Shown here piece after piece: positions 42,551-51,143 of a stretch of 64,000 bases of DNA. A program made the translations under genes and the position numbers. The stretch lies in NCBI GenBank assembly GCA_030041475.1, contig JASHNU010000012.1, positions 1 to 64,000 of the forward strand, given 5' to 3'. The notes below the pieces were generated by a model. The model had not been told where the DNA came from, ran no database searches, and saw only the letters and a program-made list of their open reading frames with translations. The first letter of the stretch is position 1; every line of letters starts with the position of its first letter. This stretch comes from Candidatus Sulfotelmatobacter sp. GTDB lineage: Bacteria > Acidobacteriota > Terriglobia > Terriglobales > Acidobacteriaceae.

Positions 42551-43264
42551 TCACCGTCTGCCGTCGGGAAAGTAGATAGACCATCCGCGCTCGCGCGCTT
42601 TCGTCTCGAGATCAGGATTCGGATTGACCACGAAGGGGTGCCTTGTCTGTTCGAGCATTTCCGTGTCCCAGCGCGAATTGCCGAAGGCAGCATCGATTTC
42701 CCGGCCCACCACCTCGCGCAGGGCGTCTGCCTTGCCCGGCCCCGACGGAATGCGTATGAGGCGGTCCGTGACCGTGCCATTCTCCAGCTGAGCCTTGGTC
42801 GCGAGAATGTGATCGTCGGAAATGCCAAACGGTTTCATTCCGGCGCGAATTACCCATTCATTCGACGACGAGACCACCCACAGATCGCAGCCACTTTGCC
42901 GCAAGCGCCAAACCAACTCCTGCATTTCCGGGAAAATCGAGCCGGGGAACGAATGCTGCATAAAATCGGATGCCGCCTGCATCACAATTTCTTCCGACAG
43001 GCCGCGGTGCATGGTGACCATCTCGCCACACATGTCGTCTTCGGTGACCCTCCCGGCTTTGTATTCGGCGTAGCGGGCGCGCATGGCCACGCCGACTTCA
43101 GCCGGCACGATCCCCTGTTTGATTTCCCAATCGAAGAAACTTTCGCCCGCATCACCCGACCACAGCGTCCCGTCGCAGTCGAATGCGGCCACGCGCGCCT
43201 CGAGCCGCAGGACGGAGTCGAGGAAATCCTGGCGGGAGAGAATATTTGCATTCGGCGTGGCCAT
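42551..43264 (-). CDS. HAD-superfamily phosphatase (SerB-like)
   Basis: A 237-residue hydrolase. Motif I is AFDCDGTLW (nucleophile and acid aspartates), motif II the serine in LWVVSSSNEW, and motifs III/IV are in SGPGKADAL and FGNSRWDTEML. The cap region and length match phosphoserine-phosphatase-like and HAD-IB enzymes. Substrate unknown; serine biosynthesis genes are not adjacent. It is encoded between the IscU-like and MocA-like genes, all on the minus strand with short gaps. Confidence 0.88.
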   Translation of the reverse strand: MATPNANILSRQDFLDSVLRLEARVAAFDCDGTLWSGDAGESFFDWEIKQGIVPAEVGVAMRARYAEYKAGRVTEDDMCGEMVTMHRGLSEEIVMQAASDFMQHSFPGSIFPEMQELVWRLRQSGCDLWVVSSSNEWVIRAGMKPFGISDDHILATKAQLENGTVTDRLIRIPSGPGKADALREVVGREIDAAFGNSRWDTEMLEQTRHPFVVNPNPDLETKARERGWSIYFPDGRR

Positions 43265-43314
43265 GTTGATTTGACGATAACGGCAGACAATACAATGCGC
43301 AAACCGGCAAGGGC

Positions 43315-43953
43315 TCAGCCTGTCGCCTTCTCCACCAGAGCCGCGTAGTCCTCGGGTGTGTTGACGTTCAGGGCGACGAAAGGATCGCTCACCGTAACGT
43401 AACGAATGTGCTCCTGATAACGGTGCTCGACGTCGCGGGCGCTGGCCGTCGCCGGCGCTTGCAGAAAAGCTTCGATGAGTTCGCGGCCGGCCAGCAGCGG
43501 ATGCCCGTGCTGGCCGGAAAATTCCGGCACGACCGCCCAGGTTGTTGCCGGTGCGCTTTGAAATGTTGCGCGCAACAGGTCAAGCGTCACTGAGCGAACT
43601 GGAGGCCGGTCGACCAGCGTAATCATTGCCGCATCGCGGCCCTGATTGAGCACTTCCTGCAGTCCCAGTTGCAGCGAGCTGAATTGGCCGCGGCTCGTGT
43701 CGGGATTGACCACGATGGAAGCTCCATTCGCATACACCACCGGGGCCAGCGCGGCCTCGTTCTGACCGACAACTACCACGACGAAGTCAGTGGAAAGCGA
43801 AAGGGAGCGGATCGCCGCCGAAAGAAAAGTTTCCCCCTGCCCCGCCTGCCCTGCGGACTGCGGAGGCCAGGGGAGCAGTCCTTTGTCGGTGCGCATCCGC
43901 GAGGATTCGCCCGCCGCCAGAATCACACCAGCGAAGCTCGCGGAACGGGTCAT
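43315..43953 (-). CDS. MobA/MocA-like nucleotidyltransferase
   Basis: A 212-residue NTP transferase of the MobA/MocA family, which adds CMP or GMP to the molybdenum cofactor. Seen are the nucleotide loop GVILAAGESSRMRTDKGLLP, the acidic VDRPPVRSVTL (a DRP where DxP is usual) and the substrate region GQHGHPLLAGRE. It lies 46 bases after the XdhC-like gene; this pair commonly serves the maturation of molybdenum hydroxylases. No such hydroxylase is in the window. Confidence 0.88.
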   Translation of the reverse strand: MTRSASFAGVILAAGESSRMRTDKGLLPWPPQSAGQAGQGETFLSAAIRSLSLSTDFVVVVVGQNEAALAPVVYANGASIVVNPDTSRGQFSSLQLGLQEVLNQGRDAAMITLVDRPPVRSVTLDLLRATFQSAPATTWAVVPEFSGQHGHPLLAGRELIEAFLQAPATASARDVEHRYQEHIRYVTVSDPFVALNVNTPEDYAALVEKATG

Positions 43954-43998
43954 GGTGCGGAAGATAGCAGAAAGCGGGGAGAAAGTCAGTGAGCAGAA

Positions 43999-44883
43999 TC
44001 AAGGCTGCTGCTCATTATCGACGGCTCGCTCCGTCACTTGCTCCAAGGCGCGGTCTGGATCCGCGCCGCCGCGTTTTGCTGAAGCGAACCAGCTCATGTG
44101 TGGTAGAGTCGCGCTCGCGTTCCGGCGCACCGCGATCAGCTCCGCCGTGATGGCAACCGCAATTTCTTCCGGCGTAATCGCCCCGATGTCGAGCCCGATC
44201 GGAGCGTGCACGCGCTCAAAAAGATGAGCAGGCAGTCCCTCCTGCCGCAGCGTCTCAAAAATCTTGATCACCTTGCGCTTCGATCCGATCATGCCCACGT
44301 AGCGCGCCCGCGTCTGCACTGCCCAACGGAGAATGTGCATGTCGTCGCGGTGCCCGCGGGTCACGATGACGATGGAAGAAGACTCGTTCGGGTCGAGCTG
44401 CCGCATGGCTTCGTCGAAATCGAGCGCGTGCACTTCGCGCGCCGCCGGGAAGCGCTCTTTGGTCGCGTACGAGGAGCGATCGTCGCTCACAATCACGTCG
44501 AAGCCCGAAGCGGCTGCCATCTGGCAAAGGCTGGCAGCAACGTGACCTGCGCCGAAAATATAAAGTAATGCTGGAGGCAGCACCGGCTCGACGAAAACCT
44601 CCAGCGTGCCGCCGCACACCAAGCCAGTATCGTATTTGGGATCCTGATTCAGATCGAAAGTGAGCGTGCGCGGCTTCTCCGATTCCATGACTTCCCGCGC
44701 CGCCTGCCAGACCTCGGCTTCCACGCAGCCGCCGCCGATCGTGCCCGCAATCGAACCGTCGTCACGCACCAGCATCTTCGCCGTCTTGAACGAAGGAATC
44801 GACCCGCGCACGTTCACGATCGTGGCAACTGCGCCCCGGCGTCCCTGGCGGCGTAGCTCGACTATTTGTTCGTAGATGTCCAT
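43999..44883 (-). CDS. XdhC/CoxI family protein (molybdenum hydroxylase maturation)
   Basis: A 294-residue protein that in this family helps insert or sulfurate the molybdenum cofactor of xanthine-dehydrogenase-like enzymes. The XdhC/CoxI domain has GSIPSFKTAKMLV, GTIGGGCVEAEVW and GLVCGGTLEVFVEP; the C-terminal Rossmann-like domain has YIFGAGHVAASLCQ and YVGMIGSKRKV. The ATG at 44883 (MDIYEQIVEL) fits the family; a start 15 codons upstream is less likely. It precedes the MocA-like gene on the same strand. Confidence 0.93.
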   Translation of the reverse strand: MDIYEQIVELRRQGRRGAVATIVNVRGSIPSFKTAKMLVRDDGSIAGTIGGGCVEAEVWQAAREVMESEKPRTLTFDLNQDPKYDTGLVCGGTLEVFVEPVLPPALLYIFGAGHVAASLCQMAAASGFDVIVSDDRSSYATKERFPAAREVHALDFDEAMRQLDPNESSSIVIVTRGHRDDMHILRWAVQTRARYVGMIGSKRKVIKIFETLRQEGLPAHLFERVHAPIGLDIGAITPEEIAVAITAELIAVRRNASATLPHMSWFASAKRGGADPDRALEQVTERAVDNEQQP

Positions 44884-45055
44884 GGTCAAGCCATTCACGA
44901 AAATGCAGTTCGCTCTGATGATTATCAATGGGTCAACAAGAGCGAGTCAATTTAAAGTAAGTGCAGGCATCGGACGGGTTTTGGAGGCGTAGCAGCCCTG
45001 CCTTGCCGGGGAATACAATCATCAGTCGGTTTGACGACCGAGAAAGGAGGTCAGG

Positions 45056-45622
45056 ATGAGCCCTAGGCATATTGCGCCAGCGCGGATTCTTACCAAGATG
45101 GTCCGGTTCGGAATTTTCCTGGCCACCCTGCTCCTGAGCGTAGCACCGGCTTCCTTCAGTCAACAACCGAGAGGATTTGTCCCGGCTCCGGTTCCGTCTC
45201 AGATCTACGCGGCAAAGAGAGTGTTCATCTCAAATGCCGGCGGGGAGAGCTTTGAAAACATCATCGAGCAGACCGTGTTCGACGGCGGCCCAGACAGGCC
45301 GTATAACCAGTTCTACGCCGCGATGAACGATTGGGGCCGATACGAACTGGTAACATCTCCTGCTGATGCTGACCTGGTTTTGGAAGTCAGCTGGGCGCTC
45401 ACTGACGTTGACCTCAGGCTTCCGGTTCTCGGGCAGCTTCGCGTTACCGTGATCGATCCGAAAACGCACATCACCCTGTGGAATCTGACTCAGTACGTGC
45501 GCGGCGCCGTACTCCTGAGCAATCGCGACAAGAACTTCGACCAGGCCATAACGACCATCACCAATCGCCTGAAAATTCTCGCAACTGCGCCCTCGGCTGA
45601 TGCAGCCACATCGCAGAAATAG
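45056..45622 (+). CDS. Hypothetical periplasmic protein
   Basis: A 188-residue protein with a signal peptide (about 1-36; FGIFLATLLLSVAPASFSQ). AAAGGAGG lies about 6 bases before the ATG. The mature part has alternating strands (ISNAGGESFENIIEQ, RYELVTSPADADLVLEVSW) similar to small acidobacterial exported proteins of unknown role. No catalytic motif was recognised. It ends 8 bases before the dehydrogenase gene, so the two may share a transcript. Confidence 0.82.
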   Translation: MSPRHIAPARILTKMVRFGIFLATLLLSVAPASFSQQPRGFVPAPVPSQIYAAKRVFISNAGGESFENIIEQTVFDGGPDRPYNQFYAAMNDWGRYELVTSPADADLVLEVSWALTDVDLRLPVLGQLRVTVIDPKTHITLWNLTQYVRGAVLLSNRDKNFDQAITTITNRLKILATAPSADAATSQK

Positions 45623-45630
45623 GACGACAC

Positions 45631-46653
45631 ATGAAAGCCGTCCGCATTCATCAATTTGGTGGTCCGGAAGTTTTGACTTATGAGGACGTTCCCGATCCTG
45701 AGTTGCGCAAGGATCAGGTTTTGGTGCGCGTTAAAGCTTGCGCCCTCAACCATCTCGACGTGTGGGTGCGCAAAGGACTGCCTGGGGTGAAACTTCCGCA
45801 TATTCTGGGCAGCGATGTGGCCGGCGAAGTGGTCGAAACAGGCGAGTACATCAGCGGCTTCAAGACGGGCCAGCGTGTGCTGCTCGCGCCCATGCACTAC
45901 TGCGGCTACTGCGCCAAATGTGTCGCGGGCGTGCAGAACCAGTGCCGCGAATTCACTGTCCTAGGCAACGGCGTTGACGGCGGCAACTGCGAGCTGATCG
46001 CTGTCTCTCCCGCGAACGTGATTCCCATTCCCGACTCGCTCGATTTCAATCAGGCCGCCAGCGTGCCCCTCGTCTTTGTGACAGCCTGGCACATGCTGGT
46101 GGGACTGGCGGGCATTCGCCCCGGTCAAACCGTGCTGGTGCTCGGTGCGAGTTCCGGCGTGGGCATCGCTGCCATCCAGATTGCGAAGATGTTCCACTGC
46201 CGCGTCATCACGACCGCCGGCGACGAGAAGAAGCTCGAAAAGGCGCGGGCCCTCGGCGCCGACTATGGCATCGATCACTACAAGCAGAAAATTTCCGAGG
46301 AAGTCCGCAAGATTACGAACAAAGAAGGCGTGGATATTGTCGTCGAGCACGTCGGCCTTGCAACCTGGGACGAGAGCATGCGCTCGCTCAAGACCGGAGG
46401 CATGCTGGTCACCTGCGGAGCGACCACCGGGCGCGAGGTGAGCCTCAACCTGGGGCACCTGTTTGGTCGCCAGTTGAGCCTGCGCGGCTCCTACATGGGC
46501 ACCATGGGCGAGTTGCACGAAGTTCTGGCGCATGTCTTCGCCGGGCGCCTGAAAGCAATCGTGGACCGCGTCTTCCCGCTGAAGGACCTGCGCGCCGCCC
46601 ACGAGTATCTGGAGAAGAGCCAGATGTTCGGCAAGATCGTGGTGAACCCCTAA
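45631..46653 (+). CDS. Zinc-type alcohol dehydrogenase / quinone oxidoreductase family protein
   Basis: A 340-residue medium-chain dehydrogenase. The start MKAVRIHQFGGPEVLTYEDV is typical of quinone-oxidoreductase-like members. The catalytic-domain motif LGSDVAGEVVETG and a cysteine-rich loop (YCGYCAKC then QNQCRE) that binds structural zinc are present. The NAD(P) site is VLVLGASSGVGIAAIQIAK. It keeps histidine and glycine at the usual active-site positions, but the substrate is unknown. Confidence 0.92.
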   Translation: MKAVRIHQFGGPEVLTYEDVPDPELRKDQVLVRVKACALNHLDVWVRKGLPGVKLPHILGSDVAGEVVETGEYISGFKTGQRVLLAPMHYCGYCAKCVAGVQNQCREFTVLGNGVDGGNCELIAVSPANVIPIPDSLDFNQAASVPLVFVTAWHMLVGLAGIRPGQTVLVLGASSGVGIAAIQIAKMFHCRVITTAGDEKKLEKARALGADYGIDHYKQKISEEVRKITNKEGVDIVVEHVGLATWDESMRSLKTGGMLVTCGATTGREVSLNLGHLFGRQLSLRGSYMGTMGELHEVLAHVFAGRLKAIVDRVFPLKDLRAAHEYLEKSQMFGKIVVNP

Positions 46654-46758
46654 GACCTGACGCGCACCGCAGATCTTAAGAGTGACATGGGTCACATACA
46701 AGGGTATTGGAGCGCACAGCGTCGAGAAGGAAACAGGAGTACCCGTGACGACAACGAT

Positions 46759-46944
46759 ATGGACGCATCGGGGCTCGATCAAATCGCCACCGAACTGTGC
46801 CGGTTGCTCCAGGAACAGGTTGAAACGGTCATCGGGCGCAAGTTCAATGATCTAAGCGAAGAAGAGTTACAGGCCTACGACAAGCGGAAGGCGCGAATCC
46901 TCGAGCTCCGCGCAGAGCTACACAATTTTGTTCAACCAACATAG
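46759..46944 (+). CDS. Small helical hypothetical protein
   Basis: A 61-residue protein starting MDASGLDQIATELCRLL. It is almost fully helical and charged, with EELQAYDKRKARILELRAEL forming a possible coiled coil. The start is uncertain: an in-frame ATG at 46687 would add 24 residues that look non-conserved, and neither has a good ribosome-binding site. No function recognised. It is convergent with the next small gene, 16 bases away. Confidence 0.6.
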   Translation: MDASGLDQIATELCRLLQEQVETVIGRKFNDLSEEELQAYDKRKARILELRAELHNFVQPT

Positions 46945-46960
46945 TTGAACTTCGCCGCGA

Positions 46961-47170
46961 CTACGGTCGAGGTACGTTGCTGCGCCGTACTCGACCCGTG
47001 CTTTCTTCGCCGGCCGCTTTCTTCTCCCATGCTGTCAATAGCTCATTCATTTTGTCGATGAGAGCGGCAAGCTTCTTTGGATCTCTCTCGCGTTGCGCTT
47101 TTTCCTGTAGCTCGCGCCAACCGTCCGGCTCATTTAGCGGCGCTGGTCCGGGCTTGGTACGGTCGGACAT
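46961..47170 (-). CDS. Small hypothetical protein
   Basis: A 69-residue, soluble, helical protein (MSDRTKPGPAPLNEPDGWRE followed by a lysine/arginine-rich helix KAQRERDPKKLAALIDKMNE). Such short proteins are frequent in acidobacterial genomes, but no function is known to me. It is placed on the minus strand between two plus-strand genes; a cross-frame plus-strand reading has poor composition. Confidence 0.6.
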   Translation of the reverse strand: MSDRTKPGPAPLNEPDGWRELQEKAQRERDPKKLAALIDKMNELLTAWEKKAAGEESTGRVRRSNVPRP

Positions 47171-47271
47171 GCGGTAAGAATACGGCTACCCGGCACACTT
47201 AGCAATCGACGAACTTTAATCGGGTCGGCAGTGGCTGAATTGGCTTCCGAAGTAGTTTAGAATGAATTGTG

Positions 47272-47832
47272 ATGCCCCGCGAACTGAACTTCGGCCCCTA
47301 CGTTGACGTCGAGCACGGCAAGAAGGTCGTCAAAGACCTGACCTTCGGCAACCCAACGCCGGAGGGCGTGAACCTGTTTAGTCTCGATGCCGTCGTCAAC
47401 TGGATGCGCAAGAGCTCGATCTGGCCGATGACCTTCGGCCTAGCCTGCTGCGCCATCGAAATGATGTCGATGGGGGCGGCGAGGTTTGACATTGCACGCT
47501 TCGGCGCCGAGGTGTTCCGTCCTTCGCCGCGGCAGAGCGATCTGATGATCATCGCGGGCCGCGTCTCAAACAAAATGGCGCCGGTCATCCGTCAGCTTTG
47601 GGAGCAAATGCCCGAACCCAAGTGGGTCATTTCGATGGGCGCGTGTGCCACCTCGGGCGGAGTTTTCCAGAATTATGCCCTGGTGCAGAGCGTCAATCAG
47701 GTTATCCCGGTCGATATCTACGTTCCCGGCTGCCCGCCGCGCCCGGAACAACTGATTTACGCCATCACACTTCTGCAGGAAAAAATCCAGAAAGAACGCG
47801 GCACGATCCGCAAGGCGCTGAATCTGGCGTAG
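47272..47832 (+). CDS. nuoB: NADH-quinone oxidoreductase subunit B
   Basis: A 186-residue subunit of complex I that holds cluster N2, the last iron-sulfur centre before quinone. Ligand cysteines are in [20 protein letters not shown] and [11 protein letters not shown] use the ATG at 47272, as the preceding GTG is less likely. TAGAAT (47258-47263) ends 8 bases before the start codon and no ribosome-binding site is seen, so a leaderless mRNA is possible. Like nuoI it is isolated from other nuo genes. Confidence 0.95.
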   Translation: MPRELNFGPYVDVEHGKKVVKDLTFGNPTPEGVNLFSLDAVVNWMRKSSIWPMTFGLACCAIEMMSMGAARFDIARFGAEVFRPSPRQSDLMIIAGRVSNKMAPVIRQLWEQMPEPKWVISMGACATSGGVFQNYALVQSVNQVIPVDIYVPGCPPRPEQLIYAITLLQEKIQKERGTIRKALNLA

Positions 47833-47917
47833 GACGGGCGTCAGCCCTCCGCAATCGAAGCTACTTCTTTGCCGCATAGGCGCTGGTTTCGCGCATCGCC
47901 CTTTTTCCAAACGGGGC

Positions 47918-47923
47918 TATAAT
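47918..47923 (+). promoter_or_regulatory. -10 element of the exported proline-rich protein gene
   Basis: A perfect TATAAT, 29 bases before the ATG at 47953. A transcript starting near 47930 would still contain the GGGGTG ribosome-binding site at about 47943-47948. No clear -35 was seen. Confidence 0.45.
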
Positions 47924-47952
47924 GGCTGCAGTCTACGTTCTTGGGGTGCTTT

Positions 47953-49116
47953 ATGGAACGTCTTCGCGGAGCGTCCTTCCTGTGTTTTGCTCTTCTTCTG
48001 GCTTCCGCGCTCTCCTACGGACAATCCGCTCCCCCACCAAAGGCCGACGCGCAGCAGCCCGCTTCGCCAGCCGCACCCGCATCAGCCGCTCCAGCTCCGG
48101 CAGCTGCGGTGCCAACAAGTCCGGCAAACGATGCCCCCGATTACCGGCCGCTCGCGCCGCCCATTGACCCTCATGCCCCGCACATGTCGAAACAGACGCG
48201 CTATGAAATCATTCGCGATTTCGAGACCCAGATCGTCTACTCGCGCACCGCATTCCCCATGAGCGCCAAAGGCCTGATTCTGAAAGATGGCGTAACGCTG
48301 CCCAACGGAAAGGAGTTGCAACAGCAACTGGCGCTGTGGGGACCAGCCATCAAGCCGGGTGACCCGGCCAACATTTCTTTCGTGAAGATTGCGAACGATC
48401 ACATCCAGTTTGAACTCAACAATGGCCCGATACGGCGCAAGAAGTGGTACCAGCACATCGAGGTCACGGGTGCCTACGGGCAGGACGTCACTCCGCAGGA
48501 GAGTGAGCGGGTGAAGAATCCTCACGGATCGTATCTGGAGATTTATTTCGACAAGTATGTTCCGGAAATGACCGCGCAGCAGTTGCGCGATCTGCTGCTT
48601 CCCGTGCTCGATTTCAGCGCCCGCAATAAGGAGCAGGCTTATCTCAACACTTTGCCGCCGAAGGTGAAGGAAGCCATTCAGGCGCACCATGTGCTGGTCG
48701 GCATGGATTCAGAGATGGTGCTGCATGCCAAAGGCCGGCCGCCGAAAAAAGTGCGCGAGAACGACGGCAAGACCGAATACGAAGAGTGGATCTACGGCCA
48801 GCCGCCCCAGGACGTGGATTTTGTCCGCATCGTGAACGATGAAGTCGTGCGCGTCGAAACCATGAAGGTTGGCGGCGAGAAGATCGTTCGCACCGAGAAG
48901 GAAGTGATCCTGCACAAGCCCGACCAGGACGTCGAGGCCAAGAAGCAGCAGGAAGAACATCCCTCCAATGCGCCGAGCCTGCGGCGGCCCGGGGAAGATC
49001 CGGAGAATGTGCCCAAGCCGGCCAATGGGCCAAATCCCGCGCAGCCGGTCCCTCCGCCGATGCCGCCTCAGCCCGGCGATCCTGGGCCAGGTGCGACCTG
49101 GGCGGGGCTAAATTAG
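47953..49116 (+). CDS. Exported proline/alanine-rich hypothetical protein
   Basis: A 387-residue exported protein starting MERLRGASFLCFALLLASAL, with a signal peptide of about 24 residues. A long alanine/proline-rich linker (about 25-65) leads to a globular domain (about 75-310), and the end is again proline-rich (PNPAQPVPPPMPPQPGDPGP). The domain includes TRYEIIRDFETQIVYSR and EYEEWIYGQPPQDVDFVRI; the latter resembles short outer-membrane-assembly-type repeats, but I cannot name the family. It is convergent with the transglutaminase gene, 11 bases apart. Confidence 0.82.
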   Translation: MERLRGASFLCFALLLASALSYGQSAPPPKADAQQPASPAAPASAAPAPAAAVPTSPANDAPDYRPLAPPIDPHAPHMSKQTRYEIIRDFETQIVYSRTAFPMSAKGLILKDGVTLPNGKELQQQLALWGPAIKPGDPANISFVKIANDHIQFELNNGPIRRKKWYQHIEVTGAYGQDVTPQESERVKNPHGSYLEIYFDKYVPEMTAQQLRDLLLPVLDFSARNKEQAYLNTLPPKVKEAIQAHHVLVGMDSEMVLHAKGRPPKKVRENDGKTEYEEWIYGQPPQDVDFVRIVNDEVVRVETMKVGGEKIVRTEKEVILHKPDQDVEAKKQQEEHPSNAPSLRRPGEDPENVPKPANGPNPAQPVPPPMPPQPGDPGPGATWAGLN

Positions 49117-49127
49117 CGGCTTCGCCT

Positions 49128-50114
49128 CTATTTTGCCGCTACCGTCGATCCCACATCGGCGAACGAAAGGGCCAACGACACGTTCGGCCACTCCTGCCCA
49201 TCCACTTCGACATAGGGATAGACGAAATAATTCAGCGGCTTCCCGTCCTGCGCGGGACTCAGCCGCAAGTCGCGGCCCATGCTGAACTGCACGCGGTTCA
49301 CATCGTGCGATCCGAAGAAATAATCGCGCTTCTCGGGATGCTTCCACGCTTCGGAAATATCCACGGGGATCCATCCCATGCCCTTGATGTAGAAATCCGA
49401 CCAGCAGTGATAGCCGGCGATCTCGGCGGAATGCTTGTCGGGCGGCAAGGGAAATCCGATCTCGAAGCGCGCCGGAATGCCCTGCGAGCGCGCCATGGCG
49501 ATGAACAGAGAATGAAAGTCGGTGCAATTGCCTTTTTTCGCGTCGCAGGCGTAGAGCACATCGCCGCGTCCCCAGCCGGTGCCGGTTTTGTCGTAGCGCA
49601 TGGTGGTGAAGACGTAGTCGTAAATAGCGCGCGCTTTCTCGAGCGGCCCGTTCTTGTCAGCCGTCACTTTTACCGCCAAGTCGGCGGGCAGGCCGGTAAT
49701 AGGGACGAGCGCGTCGGGCTGCAGGTCTTCTTTTCTCTCTCTGGAAGTTAGCGCAGTTGTAAGAACCATGCGACCAGCGGGAGTGAATGCGCTGCGCTCG
49801 TGCCGTACGACGTCGTACTCGATCTCAAAGTGCAAATCGACCGGATGGGTGCGAAGGGTTTCTGCGTAGTAAATCTCATTGCCAAACCTGGATTCACGGG
49901 TTTTGGTCAGAGGCATACTGCCCTGCGTAGAGACAACCTTCACTTCCTGCCATGCGTCGGACTGCGCCGCGGGAATCCAGATGCGAACCTTCTTCCCGGC
50001 TGGCAGATTCTTGACTGTGAAATCGTAATGAAAAGTGAAATGGCGTGACTCCTGCGCGAAGGCGCTTAGAGTCAGTGCAAATAGAGACAGCAATACGCAG
50101 ATTCTGCGCAGCAT
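49128..50114 (-). CDS. Exported transglutaminase-like protein
   Basis: A 328-residue protein with a signal peptide (about 1-21; LSLFALTLSAFAQ). The ATG at 50114 has AAAGGGG about 6 bases upstream. The transglutaminase-core triad is complete: Cys in KKGNCTDFHSLF, His in IAGYHCWSDFY and Asp in IPVDISEAW. Bacterial members are usually peptidases or peptide-modifying enzymes in the periplasm. An N-terminal beta domain (about 25-130) precedes the core. Confidence 0.92.
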   Translation of the reverse strand: MLRRICVLLSLFALTLSAFAQESRHFTFHYDFTVKNLPAGKKVRIWIPAAQSDAWQEVKVVSTQGSMPLTKTRESRFGNEIYYAETLRTHPVDLHFEIEYDVVRHERSAFTPAGRMVLTTALTSRERKEDLQPDALVPITGLPADLAVKVTADKNGPLEKARAIYDYVFTTMRYDKTGTGWGRGDVLYACDAKKGNCTDFHSLFIAMARSQGIPARFEIGFPLPPDKHSAEIAGYHCWSDFYIKGMGWIPVDISEAWKHPEKRDYFFGSHDVNRVQFSMGRDLRLSPAQDGKPLNYFVYPYVEVDGQEWPNVSLALSFADVGSTVAAK

Positions 50115-50140
50115 GGCGGCCCCTTTCCATTTTTCTGGCA

Positions 50141-50164
50141 ACTGGCCACTGACGACTGGCCACT
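50141..50164. repeat. Short direct repeat ACTGGCCACT
   Basis: ACTGGCCACT occurs at 50141-50150 and again at 50155-50164, in the 198-base gap between divergent genes. It belongs to a low-complexity class (loosely repeated CTGGC/ACTGG units) that also appears near 27467-27505. No gene was found in this gap. Confidence 0.45.
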
Positions 50165-50312
50165 GGTCTCAACGACACCCGGGCGTCTTAGAGGGAACGC
50201 CGTCAAGTGAAGCCGCGCTGGAGAATGCGCATAAGAACCCGCATGGAAAGATGCTGCAATGCTGTGCAGCGATGCGGTATTTTAGCAGCATCATTCCTCG
50301 TGGAGGTGCTTC

Positions 50313-50627
50313 ATGTCTCGAGAAGACGCTGTAACACTGGCCAGCCGCTCACTCGCCCTGCTGCTGACACTATACGTGCTCATCGAGGTGTCTTACTTGC
50401 CGTCCGAGATCCTGGGCTTCCGGCACTATGTCGGTCATGAGATCACTTCGTCGAGCGACGTCGAGTATTGGCAATACTGGCGTCACCGCTACCTGATTGA
50501 GATCGCCTTCCTCATTACGCGAATCATAAGTCTCTCTCTAATGGCTAGGTGGCTCTTTAAAGGCGGTCTGCAGATCCAGGAGCTCTTGCTGCCTTCTGGA
50601 TCGAAACCGGAAGCGGCTGAGGGTTAA
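50313..50627 (+). CDS. Small membrane protein
   Basis: A 104-residue protein with two membrane helices (LALLLTLYVLIEVSYLPS and YLIEIAFLITRIISLSLMA) separated by a polar loop with histidines and tryptophans. GGAGGTGC stands 4 bases before the ATG. The end overlaps the convergent HxlR gene by 71 bases, which is long for bacteria and suggests that one of the two C-termini is not essential. No function known. Confidence 0.72.
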   Translation: MSREDAVTLASRSLALLLTLYVLIEVSYLPSEILGFRHYVGHEITSSSDVEYWQYWRHRYLIEIAFLITRIISLSLMARWLFKGGLQIQELLLPSGSKPEAAEG

Positions 50628-51012
50628 GCTTCCGCCCCGATTTCCCATGGGATTTTGCGTTTGTTTCACTACACGCAAATGTCCGCCCTTCGCGGGTTTG
50701 TTTGCCCCAGGCGTACATGGCTTCGAGAACGGGTAGCAGGGTTTCGCCGAGCGGCGTAAGGCGGTATTCAACCCTGGGCGGGACTTCCGCATACACCGTT
50801 CGCTGCACGAGGCCGTCGCGCTCCAGTTCGCGAAGTTGCTGCGTGAGTATTTTGGGTGTGATCCCCTGCAGGAGTCGTCTTAGCTCCGCGTGGCGACGAA
50901 TTTTGCCTCGAACCAGATGCGCAACGATGAGGATTTTCCAAGCGCCGCCGATATAGCGAAGAGCATATTCGCAAGGGCATTCGCGAGCCGTTTCGATCCC
51001 GATCTTCCGCAT
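50557..51012 (-). CDS. HxlR-family transcriptional regulator
   Basis: A 151-residue winged-helix regulator. The conserved start CPCEYALRYIGGAWKILIVA, the recognition part LLQGITPKILTQQLRELERD and the wing VYAEVPPRVEYRLTPLGETL are clear. The ATG at 51012 is used (GGGAG 9 bases upstream). The cysteine near residue 12 may sense reactive compounds, as in other HxlR proteins. It is divergent from the DUF1330 gene, 131 bases apart, which is its likely target. The last 40 residues are poorly conserved in type and overlap the membrane protein gene. Confidence 0.9.
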   Translation of the reverse strand: MRKIGIETARECPCEYALRYIGGAWKILIVAHLVRGKIRRHAELRRLLQGITPKILTQQLRELERDGLVQRTVYAEVPPRVEYRLTPLGETLLPVLEAMYAWGKQTREGRTFACSETNAKSHGKSGRKLNPQPLPVSIQKAARAPGSADRL

Positions 51013-51143
51013 CGGGCATTCTCCCTGGTATCCAGCTGGGTAGTATGTCTCAAAATTGTGCGTTCTTGACCGAACCCCATTCGCCACCTAGTTTACATCT
51101 ATGGTTTGGTCGTTCGCACACGTACACGGAGGAGGATGAGCTC

